Of a stretch of 50,690 nt of DNA, positions 12,695 through 23,400 are shown one piece after another. Source of the stretch: Intoshia linei (taxonomy: Eukaryota; Orthonectida; Rhopaluridae); contig LWCA01000119.1 of NCBI GenBank assembly GCA_001642005.1, positions 1-50,690 on the forward strand, written 5' to 3'. How positions within the stretch are numbered: position 1 is the first letter of the stretch; every line of letters begins with the position of its first letter. The position numbers and the translations under genes are program-made. The notes under the pieces are model-generated. The model ran no database searches. It was not told the DNA's origin and was given only the letters and a program-made list of their open reading frames with translations.

Positions 12695-14170
12695 TGAATG
12701 TCTGTTACTGTATATTTAAAAAGGAACAGTAGTATAATTTAAAAAAACCTAATTTCTAATACAGTTTTTCCTAGAACGTGTTTATATCTATTTTTCGAAT
12801 TTGAGTCCTTATGCGTCAAAAACCAAATTTTCTCTTTTGCTTATAAAATAAATCAACATCAAAATTTAATAAAACATAAATTCTAGGACTCAATGTAAAA
12901 TCATTAACATTGTCGTAAATATTATCCTTAGAAACGCACACCTTCATGGTCAAAACCACAAATTCCACTTTTTTTAAAAATGAAACATGTCACAAAAATT
13001 TTATAAAACAAATTCTGGGATATTTTTCAAAATCATCAGCATTATCTTAATTGGCAACCTCAAAAAAATGCATTTTCATGATGACAACCAAAAGATTAAA
13101 AATGAAAATGGTTCTAGAATTTTAAAAAAAATTACAGTTGATACAGCTATATCCAGTTAACACACACAAAAAATTTCAATCTGACAAAGTGACGTCTTCA
13201 CGATCAAAAAAACACTTTAGTATTTATTTTTTTTTATTTAGAAACTATTTTATTATAACAACAAATTTTAAATAATCTATTCACTTTGATGCTGAATTAA
13301 TTACATCTGCATGTGGCTATCTGTATTAAATTAACAACTATTGTATGCATTACATTTGTTCCGTTATTAACATTAACGTAAAATAATAGCTCTGCCGAGG
13401 GCGAACTTATCTAATTTTAACATTAAAAATTTAAATTTAATCTAATATGCTTCATTACCAATTTAATAAATAATTAATGGAAGCAGTAGTTTAAAAACAT
13501 ATTTCGGATAAATTTTACCAACATTGCAAAGCATTGTAATAAATACAAAAATGATAATAACAAAGTTGTAATTTTAGTTGCCGTAATTTAAAAATAAATT
13601 TCGTTAAATTTTTTGAAAATAAGTATTTGAGAATGAAAAATTGTGTAGAAAGAAATGAAAAAAAATACGAAGGAATAAATTATATAGATTTTCATCCATA
13701 TTTCTTTATTCAAAATCTGTAGACGTTCAATGCACTTTTTTTAAAATTGTAGGATCAATATTTACATTTTTATTTTACATTTTATGTTAATCGAAGTATT
13801 TGGAAAATATTGGTTGATAATATATTAAAAATTATTTTTCACTGGGAATGCGTAGATTTCTAGGGTTAAAATTTTCGGATTTTGGCCCTTAAGATATATT
13901 AATTTAAAAATGAAATTTATGATAATATTTATGATTTTAAAATGTGTATCAGAGAGTAAATATTTTTAAATTCTGGAAATCGTTTGATTATTAAAAAAAA
14001 GGATAATTGGGGTTTTTTACCCGTAAAATGTGAGTTTCGGAGGTTTAAACTTATCTTACTTTCGCCCGGAAAAAACCGTAATAGAAATGTGTACTTAATA
14101 AAATTCTAAGACTCGTAGTTATTGAAATAAACGATAACACACACAGACAAATAAAGCATTTTATATAAAT
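12695..14170 (+). repeat. Full-length copy of the long-TIR repeat family
   Basis: Begins near aaaattgaatgtctgttact and ends near aataaacgataacacacaca then gacaaat. The end is the reverse complement of the TGTCTGTGTGTTATCGTTTA start seen in other copies. The interior holds modules around ggtcaaaa with T-runs, the core tagctctgccgagggcgaac near 13388, and the atgcgtagattt arm near 13848. About 1.45 kb with no coding frame. Other copies: 3930, 21430, 41423, 49700 and reversed at 9740. Confidence 0.65.
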
Positions 14171-15106
14171 AAGGATTAAAGTAAATTTAACTTTAAATCA
14201 AATTTGAAAATCTATAGTTACAAAAATTTTTGAATACAGTAAACTCTGTATAAGTTTTCAATGTTTTCATAGTTTAGTAAATTTTTTGCAGTAAACTAAT
14301 GTTCGACTCTATAACAGTGAATCACTGTCAGTGATTCTTAAGCGGTTATCGGTGTGCTGCGAAAAAATAACTTCATTTTATAAAATTTTAAAATTAGTGA
14401 CACTAATTTAATGTTCAACTTTTACATTGATAACAATTTGATGTAAATTTTGGGGTTTACTATTTAATATAATTTATATACCAGTAATGGCAACCAACTA
14501 AAACTAAGTGTGTTAAATTTAATACCATTTTCAGAAATTTTTTTCTAGTGTGTTTTTATTAAAACAATAATAAAGGTACCACGTTTTCAGAACAAATAAT
14601 ACATTCAGCCTTTTCATTTTTATTAATCACTGCATATTAAGGTGTCTCATGGGTATTTAGAAAAAATATCATTTATAATATCATATCAATAAAATTTTAT
14701 ATAAGAATTGATACAACAATAATAATAAGAACAATTGGTAACTCTTTCAAACAAATTAAAAAAACTAAAAAAATAATTAATTTAATTTCAGAGATTGAAA
14801 TGTAAAATGAAAAAAAATATTTAAAAAGCGTTTCCCATCACACTGAATTATGTTGAAAAAACCTACCGTATTAATTTAAAACAGTCAAGCTCATAAATAA
14901 CAATCTCCATTTAAACGTGTCACGTCATCACACGACATTACGTATATTTTTAAATTATATACATCAATTTTTTATTCAGAAGCGAAATACATATATGTTG
15001 ATGAAAAGTGATTAAAAATGTAATATTATGTGTATTAGTAATATTAAAAACTACAACATTTACAAATCAGTGAGTATAAATAAGATTAAAATAAGGTTAA
15101 ATATAT
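14171..15106. other. Intergenic; hAT 5' end relic
   Basis: A hAT-like start cagtgattcttaagcggtta is at 14329, followed by gtgtgctgcgaaaaaa. No matching 3' end was found. The rest is AT-rich with nothing I can support as coding or structural RNA. Confidence 0.4.
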
Positions 15107-15466
15107 CTAGATAAACTCTGTCAACTCTGAAAAATCTTCATAATCAGCATTAACGTTTCTTTTGTGAGGAATTGTTCGAAATCTATAACTCCTTTTCCCA
15201 TTAGCTAAAATGTAATGTAATTTGAAATGAAATATATACCTGAAAGACAAAAGTGTACTCTCCAAATTCCTTGACATTTTTCTAATCGGTTCTTTAAAAA
15301 TTTAATAAAATAATAAATTACGATTCAAATATGAATCCATATCAGAATCACGTATAATAACTCCTAAAAAAGTTTTAATATACAATTAAAAAGTACATTA
15401 AAGTATATTACCTTTTATTGCTCGTTCAAAGAAAAAAACAAAAAGAAAAATTAAAAGAACGTTCAT
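15107..15466 (-). CDS. Candidate secreted neuropeptide precursor, CX8C ring with amidation site
   Basis: 78-aa model of four exons: 15412-15466, 15322-15363, 15240-15281, 15107-15204. All three introns are phase 1 and the frame closes at a TAG. The start MNVLLIFLFVFFFERAIKG is a signal peptide. A spacer with acidic residues is followed by KCQGIWRVHFCLSANGKR: two Cys eight residues apart, then Asn-Gly-Lys-Arg, the usual signal for cleavage and C-terminal amidation. A second basic site, HKR, precedes an acidic C-terminal peptide (NVNADYEDFSELTEFI). Small size, secretion signal, single disulphide ring, Gly-dibasic site and acidic spacer fit a neuropeptide or peptide hormone. The ring size equals that of elevenin, but the core residues differ and I do not assign that family. 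For exon 3 the acceptor gattag was chosen because the earlier aaag puts the frame into a stop. It is divergent from the gene at 15838. Confidence 0.6.
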
Positions 15467-15837
15467 GTGCATTGATTTAAAAAATTATAGTTATTTAAGC
15501 AAAAAATAAGAGATTTAATCTATATAAATTATTTGTTTATCAATCAATAACAAATTTATATGAAATTATACTAAACGAATACATGTGTGGTTTATTTTAA
15601 TCAATATTTAAATTATCAGTTTTAATTGAATTTGTCTTAAATGAAACCTAAAAGTACATTTATAAATAATAATAATAATATATTAGCAATTTATTATCTA
15701 TAAATATTCGTAATGCTAATAAACAAAATAACAAATATTAATATTTTTTAATTAAACTTTTAATATGACATTACAGTGTAAAGATTGCACTGTAATTGTT
15801 ATTTTATGTAACTTGGATAATTAAAATAATTTATAAA

Positions 15838-17032
15838 ATGACTGACAATGAAATATTGAATACATATTATTCCATTTTGGTTAAAACAGGATTAAAAAAT
15901 GGTTTACATCCAGAAAATACTGCATTATATTACAAATTATTTAAAGAAATTGTGAAATTTATCGACAGTCGAGATTTAAATGAAAGTTTGAGTAATTTAA
16001 TTAATATATTAAATCATCCTCAAGATGTGACACTTGCTTTATTTGATATTTGTCAAAAATTTACCAAATTTGAAATGGATTGTGTTATTAATACTATTAA
16101 TAATCAAGTTTTAAAAAATTATAAACTTTTGAAACGAGTCATTCATATCAGTAAAAACCATCAAATAAGTCAGAATAAGGTTTCCCAAAGTATTGAGGTT
16201 AATGTACCCACTTCATATGATGAAATATTTGTTAATCCTATAAATGTGAGCCATTTTGAGCATAATGTTATTAAACAAAATCGAATTGATAAAATAAAAA
16301 TGAAATACTACAAGATTAAAGAAGATGTGTCAAACAAATTTTCTATTGAATTTTCAAAACTTAAAAGTGATTTTGGAAATCATTTGGAGATTAACAAATT
16401 TTATCCTCAAAACATGTACAATATAAAGGTAAATTTAATAGTAGTGATTGTGTAAGATAAAAAACGGTAAAGTATTGATATTTCCCGAGATTTCCCCTCC
16501 ACTCCTCTAAATTATAAATAACATTTTGTAATATTACATTATGATAACTATAATTAATATTGCGGACTTTTCAAAAGTCTATTTTGAAATATCAGATGAA
16601 TCAATCAGATAAACTTCTGGGAACTAAGGTTGTCGACACCTTAATAGTTAAATTTAGTAAAAATGATATGTGCATTGCACATTTTTAAGTACCTGTGTAA
16701 CTCTTTATAACCACCATTAAGAAGTAAAGTACAGTGCTTTTCTTAACCATTTTAGTCATGAAATGGAAAATATTTTTTTATTCATCATTTTTTGCATATT
16801 AGCAAATTATTACATTTTTAATTACCCGGAGTCACAATCACTATTTAATAATAATGTAATAATTACTATATTACATTTTAAATGTAAAATTTAGACTGTC
16901 AAAATTGTTTTAAGTGAATATATACAAGAAATGTTTAATAAAATGGCCGATTTAATTGTGAATAAATATATGAATATTTCGGAAAATAATATTAACCAAA
17001 TGTTAGAAATTGAAAATGTTAATGATGAGTGA
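15838..17032 (+). CDS. Unknown 242-aa, two-exon protein
   Basis: Exon 1 is 15838-16428 and exon 2 is 16895-17032; the junction is phase 0 (aag/gtaaat and tttag/act). A TTG-initiated extension to 15796 is unnecessary because an ATG with aaa before it sits at 15838. I do not recognise the family. The protein is hydrophilic, Asn- and Lys-rich and probably mostly helical, with no signal peptide or membrane segment. It starts MTDNEILNTYYSILVKTG; a charged helix is near residues 163-185 (RIDKIKMKYYKIKED). The C-terminus is acidic (ENVNDE). The intron carries a 402-bp hAT MITE. Long continuous coding in AT-rich DNA and a clean splice support it being real. Confidence 0.65.
16442..16843. mobile_element. 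hAT MITE, TAGTGATTGTG termini, in an intron
   Basis: 402 bp with perfect 11-bp terminal inverted repeats (tagtgattgtg and cacaatcacta). Flanks tttaatag and tttaataa match at 7 of 8, as expected for a hAT target duplication. The interior has cccgagatttcccctccac. The same termini bound the 2.9-kb element at 42766-45653. It begins 13 bp after the exon-1 donor of the 242-aa gene and leaves both splice sites intact. Confidence 0.85.
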
Positions 17033-17513
17033 TGTAAATTAAATTACTTTCATTTATTTTTATAATTTTGATATTTGAGATGTTTTTACCCTGAGGTAAT
17101 GATTTAAGTCAATTTTACTTGGCTAAACAAATTAATGAAAAAAATAATTTTACAAGTTACGAAATCTTTCTTTTCGAATTAAAAATGACATCATATAGAA
17201 ATTATGCAAGCTTATTTAGTTACACTTGTACTTGTTTAGTAGTTACTACCCTAAGGGTTAGATTTTGGAGTTTTTATGATTTTTATTTGAAATACTGAAA
17301 AACCCGATTTCAATAAAAAAATCTTAAAAAGTCTACTTTATGATATGATTGTACATAGTTTTTTATTGTTATACCCCACATGAAATATATACATTAGACA
17401 CTACAACGGTTAAAGTCGTGGTAATGTTAAAAATAACCGTTACGCAAGCAGAATAAGGATGGAAAATATATTTTTTTGATAATAACGGACAGTATGGAGT
17501 CCATAATATGGAT

Positions 17514-18816
17514 CAGTGTTTCCCAATCTTTATTACTGCATTACCCATATTATAGTACTTATTTTGATATCACCCACAATATTATTTTGATAGCATATTC
17601 TATGGTTAGGTGTTTAGAATAAAAGTCATATAAATTTTTTATTAATGTATTTTTTAATTAAAATTTTTAAAAAACTAATTTTGAAAATACAGGCTAATTC
17701 TTATTTATTGGAATTTTTCTAAAGTACAAAAACTATGAGTTATACTAATACTTTTTCGGTTTAAATTAAAGTCTTTAGATACGTAAAAAATTATATTTTT
17801 TTCTTGATTAATGATGATAATAATGGTTGATTATTAATTATATTAAATAAAATAACCTGAAAATAAGATAAAGTGAAATGAAATGAAAATCAAAATAATT
17901 TCAATTTTTAATTGTTTGAATGCAGTGGTTCTCAGTTCAAATTGTGTATGGACCCCATTTTAAAATATTTATTTTTTTGCACCAAGATAAACCTGAAATA
18001 TTAAACATTGATGAAAAAATTAAAGATTTTTCATCGTGGGATTTAGTAAAATCGTGTTTTTCTAAAAAATATTGAAAAAGACTATTTTTTTAATAGAGAG
18101 TTGGTAAAATTTCATTTTTATTTTGGGTTTTGGATTAGGAAATTGTTGCTTATAAGATTTAGTAAAATCGAAATTTTCAAAATAATATTGAAAAAAGAAG
18201 AATTATTCCCTTAAACGTGATTAATTAATTTTGGAGTTTTATTTTGGGTTGGAATAACAGGTTTTTCACATAAAATTTTAAATCGTGTTTTTAAAAAAAA
18301 TATTGAAAAAATGGTATTTTTCCTTTAAGGGATGGTAAAATTAGATTTTTTATTTAGTGGATTTTATTATAATGTTTCGTGAAATCGAATTTTTTAAAAA
18401 AATATTGGTAAGTCAATTTTCCCAGAGCTTGAAATGTTATTTTTGATTAAATTTTATTAAAGTTTGGATAAAATTTGTGATAAAAGGATAAAAGTGGGAT
18501 TTTTGAAATAATAATGTAACAGTTATCTAAGATTTTGGATAATTAACATCTAGAAAATCTGTAATAAATATTAAAAATTTACGTATAAAAATAAATAAAA
18601 ATTGATCAAAATTTTTATATTTTTTATTTGAATCTCACAGGCCCAGGCATATAATTTTGGACACCAATCGAAAACCACTGTTCCGTTAATTCCGATAACG
18701 AGAATGTTTTCTTAAAAAAATTCCTCGTTATTTTTTTAGAACAAATTTCACTATTACGTATTAAAAATATTAAATTACCCACTCGTGGGTAAATACCGAC
18801 AGATTGGAAATCACTG
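17514..18816. mobile_element. hAT-type element, CAGTGTTTCCC termini
   Basis: 1303 bp from cagtgtttcccaatctttat to gattggaaatcactg. Flanks atatggat and gtatggat match at 7 of 8 positions. A sister copy with a perfect duplication is the outer element at 42426-45688; the two share the first ~180 bp and the last ~100 bp (including acccactcgtgggtaaatac). No transposase frame. A second element is lodged inside it. Confidence 0.85.
17933..18680. mobile_element. Inner hAT-like element nested in 17514-18816
   Basis: Starts cagtggttctcagttcaaat and ends caccaatcgaaaaccactg. The interior is largely repeats of a ~100-bp phrase containing ggatttagtaaaatcg, attttc and atattgaaaaa. No convincing 8-bp duplication (tttgaatg and ttccgtta), so the insertion boundary is by termini only. 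Confidence 0.55.
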
Positions 18817-19749
18817 GTATGGATCGACTGAATTAAAAATTTTTAAATTCATAATAAACGTAACCCTTACTATTTACTTATTTTTGTATTGATACTAATT
18901 GTACAATGTAGAATGTACATTGTTGCTGTGTATATGTAATGGTTAATATATCAAAATTGGTGAAAATACTGGAAACGATATACTAATGGTAATCAAAAAA
19001 ATTAAGAATTGAAAAATATAGACCATGAAGAAATGTAATATAAATTACATGGACCAAAAAAATTATTTTTAAATGCATTGAATAACAGGTATGTCACATT
19101 TAATATGTTACATCCCAAAAAAAAATTTACCAATCTTCCAGGTATTTTTTATATAACTTTGTTCCTATGTATAATTTTGGCGACGTATGCTAAAATTTTT
19201 TAAAATGGATCAACGCGCTTTAAAGATTTCCTCGCTACTCAAGCCAACACTGTTTAGTTATAAATACAACTAATTTCTTTCTTTTTTTGATTTTTTCTGT
19301 TTTAACAAGTATACAATGTAAATTTAAATTTATATTTTTCAAGTGTCAAAAACTCAAGCTTGTATTTATTAACATTGCAAAGAGAAACACTTTTTTCAAA
19401 TTGATATAAACGTTTGATGGTTTAAAAATTAAAGTTTAATAGTTTTATATTTTAATTACAATTTATATCAATCGGACCTCAAATCAATAAAGTCCTGAAT
19501 TATTGATCGTGGTATTCGTTTCTAAATTTATAGAAAATAAATGTTTTCAAAAATGTATATAAAATAAAAATATTTAAAAATTTTTAAAAATGTATCTCTA
19601 ACCCAGTTATGCTTAATCAGTGCGCCATGAGTAAAGTTCAAGTTTACTGCAAAGAAATCTGATTTTATTTTATAAATTTTTAAAAATTAGTGTCAAACTT
19701 TTACATTGACAATTCTTTGATTAACTATTTAATATAATATAATATTAAA

Positions 19750-20165
19750 TACGGGTGTCTACTTAAACCCATCAATTTTTACTTAAATTCAATCATTTTT
19801 ACTAAAATTCCAATTTTAAGCAACCTTAAGGGAAAAATTCATATTCACAAACCCTTATGTGAAAAACCCACTTTTACCAACTATTTAGGAATAATAAAAT
19901 GCAGTTAAGATTTAAACCTTTTACGGTTGGTAAAACAGGATTATTCGTTTTAGAGTTTGTAAAAGTGGATTAATCCCTTAAGGGTTGATAAAACGGGAAT
20001 TTTCACTTAAGTGTTGGTAAATCTGATTTTTTCATTTTAGGATTGGTAAAATTGGATTTTTCCATAAAAAGTTGGTAAAAGTGGGTTTTTATCTTAAGGG
20101 TATATGAAAATGAATTTTTCCCTTAGGGGTTTGTAAAAGTGGATTTTTATTGCATTTTATTTGCA
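19750..20165. repeat. Minisatellite, ~35-40 bp units, with arms in opposite orientation
   Basis: From about 19895 to 20160, units such as gttggtaaaagtgggttttt, then cccttaagg, repeat about seven times with drift. From about 19750 to 19880 the same phrase is in reverse orientation (aaaaacccacttttaccaac and ccttaagggaaaaattc), giving an imperfect inverted array. Related units lie inside the hAT elements at 18000-18480 and 38900-39070. Confidence 0.75.
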
Positions 20166-20425
20166 AGGCAAATAGGTTATCATTGTTTTTCTAATCTCTG
20201 TGCCACTCAAGGCTATTAAAAACGGTTAAGGAAATAATTTTTCAATTTTTCAAAATTCCAAAATTAACAAAAGTAATGTAATAACTTCGGCATCTATTTG
20301 AAGTATTAAAAACGTGATATTTATAATTATAAACAATCAATTGAAACCCTTAACTTTAATTTTACACAACGTTAGTTATCAATAATATGTCAATATACTA
20401 TCACTAGGTTGTCAACCTTTAGTGT

Positions 20426-23400
20426 CTATAATATTTTATGGTAGTGTATAATTAAAGATTGTTTACATTGCACACATGTAAAACTTTTAATTTTTAAAAT
20501 TACATAGGTAGAGTTTTCTATAGTTGAGTTTAAACTTTTTTTAGGTAAATTCAGTAAATTGGTCAAATCTGACAGTATTAGTACATCTATTGTACTTTTA
20601 TCGTTATTGCGGATTCTGGTTAAGGTTGACGTAAATAATGAACAATCACAATGAGCTACCTGTCCACCTATTTGAAAAAAACAAATTTAAAATTTGTTAA
20701 AAGATTTAAATTTAAAGTACATTCTTTATTGTATTTGTATTACCTTTTTTATTATATAGTGATTTTTTGAAATAGTTAAGAAGTAAATAAAACATGTAAG
20801 ATTCAAACGAAGACCAGAATATGGTGTAATTTTTATCGTCTACAATTCTATCAACAATACATTTTTTCCTTTTTATATAATCGCATATATTTATGGCAGT
20901 CTAAATTACTTTCTAGTTTTTTAATATTTATATATATTTCCACTTACATCAGTTGTTTGTTTGGTATAAAATGGCTTACTGTAAACTTTTTCTTTTCTGC
21001 AAATTTTCAAAGCTTTTTTTATGGATTTTGTTATTAAAAGATAAAAGCTAAATTATCAATATTTTAAAAGTTTTTTTTAAAAGTTTATTAATAATAATAC
21101 TTTTAATACCTTTTAATATTGTCAGCCAGTAGTCTTTTAAATAATTCGCTTTCTTCATATACGTGTGTTAAAACTTTACTTATAATTATATTATTTTCAC
21201 TAAAATTCTATCACATTTTTTAATATATTTACATCTTATAATATATATATCTAAGATTTTAATACATACTTAATCTCAGATATTTCCTTTCTGTAAAAGC
21301 TAGAATGAAAAATATTGATAGCTTCCTGAAGATGAGACATTATGTTACCAAAATATTGATGTCTTTCAATTGAATATTCAATGGATTCTATTGAAATAAA
21401 ATATATATCCTTTACTTACTTATATTCTATGTAAAATTAAATGTCTGTGTGTGTTACCGTTTATTTAAAAAATAACTGTAATAGAATTTAAACAAACCCA
21501 ATTTTTAATGCAGTTTTTCGAAAGTGATGTTTTACATTATTTAATTAATAGTAAATTAATCAATAATAAAAAGTAGGTACTATTTTAAACGCAAATAAAC
21601 GCTTTTCTTAGCAAAATATTTTTTCAAATTACTATCTTTACTTATATAAAGTAAAATGATTAAAAATGTGTCTCTTTATTTGTTCCAGTTTATTTAAGAG
21701 TAAGGGTAAGATAGTTAACAACTTAAGTAAGGGGGTCGAGTTTTACAAATTCCAAATTTTTATAACAGTTTTTTTAAAGTGATGTTTTATTGGAAATTTG
21801 TATTTCAGAAATTAAGTTCTTCAAGGTTAAAACCCCAATTGTCCTTTGTTTTTAAATTCAAACCCGTCCTAGAATTATAAAGATTACATATTCTAATGAA
21901 AAGTTTTAAATTCATCAATATTATGATAATTTTCAATTTCAAATATATAATATTATAAAATATGGTCAAAAAATTTCCTAAAAACCCTCTTTAAATTTTG
22001 GTACAAAAAAAATCTGTAAGCTATAATTAAAACTATAATAGGAATGTGGAATTTTTAAAACTCTAAAACTCTTAGTAATTGAAACAAACGATAACAGACA
22101 AAAAAAAGTTAATATAAGTTAAAAATATTGCTAACTTAGAATTAATAAAAACCTGAAGTTGGTAATTGTTTACTAGAATATCGGAGCAAATAAATGAGAT
22201 AATAATTGTAAATCATATGTGCCATGTTTTGATAAAGATATGTTACATTTGCTATTATTAATTCCTTTTCAGATACCTAATTTGGAAGAATATAATAGTG
22301 AACTTCTACAATATACAATGTACATTACAATGCATATTATTTATGTCATAATTACATTGATACATCTGAAAATATTGTTGATTAGACTGGAAAAAATTTC
22401 ATAAAACAAAGAAAATCCATTTCCATTGTCCAAATCTGTATTTGCGTCAGTAGAATCTTTATTTGATTCAACATCGCTACTGGAATTTGATATGTTAAGT
22501 TCTTTACTAAATGATTTTCCAAATGATATTAAACTTTGAGATTTGTGTATTTTATTCAATTTGACTGGAGTTGAATCAAAAAATTGATAATTCAGTTTTT
22601 TTGCCTTTTTTTTCAAACTGCCGAGTCCTCTCATCATTTGTCTATTGGTACTTTTTCTAATAAATTAATTAACTAACAAATAAAAAAATAAATGCAAGTA
22701 AATAAAAATAAATTATATTTTCGTGGTACCCAAATATTATATAGATAAAAAGTATGTACAATGTACATTGCACACCGGGCCCATACGGACGACCCTTGAC
22801 CTAAGAAACTTTTATAGTAATATAGCTAGGCCACTGTAACTATAATTATAGTTTAATAGATTTTTAAATTTTTAACAATAACTTTTTAGTGTCTATTTGA
22901 ATTTTATCTATATCTAATGCACTATTATTTTCAACGTTTGTCTTTGTTTTATGATATGGTAATTTTTCCACTAGTTTTGTCATCAATTTCTGTTGTTCTT
23001 TTATTTCGAAACTAAACAATTATTAATATTTAAGATTAGTGTTTACAGAAGTGATTATCAAACTTTTTTACCACAGCGCGCACTTGGCATTAATAAAAAA
23101 TTTTGTCACATTACAAATTTTTTTAAGCATTAACATTATTTGTAAATAAATTTTATGCACCCACTATGCGAAATATTATAATATATATAAATAAGATTTG
23201 AAGGTGCAGTTGTCTACCTAAAAACAATTTAACAACCTAATTCACAAAAAAGTATGTACAGTTTTACTACATGTATATTCACTAATAACATTGTTCAGTG
23301 TTTCGATGATTAAATATATTATAATTTATAAAATATAATTGATAAATAAATACTTTATATATCGAGAACGATATTTTCGAAACGTTTCCAAATTTGAAGC

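Noticed and set aside
22313-22769. Recurring near-palindrome tacaatgtacatt (22314, 22757, and variants near 24481 and 39598)
   Set aside because: Short, AT-rich and self-complementary; expected by chance often enough that no function can be claimed.
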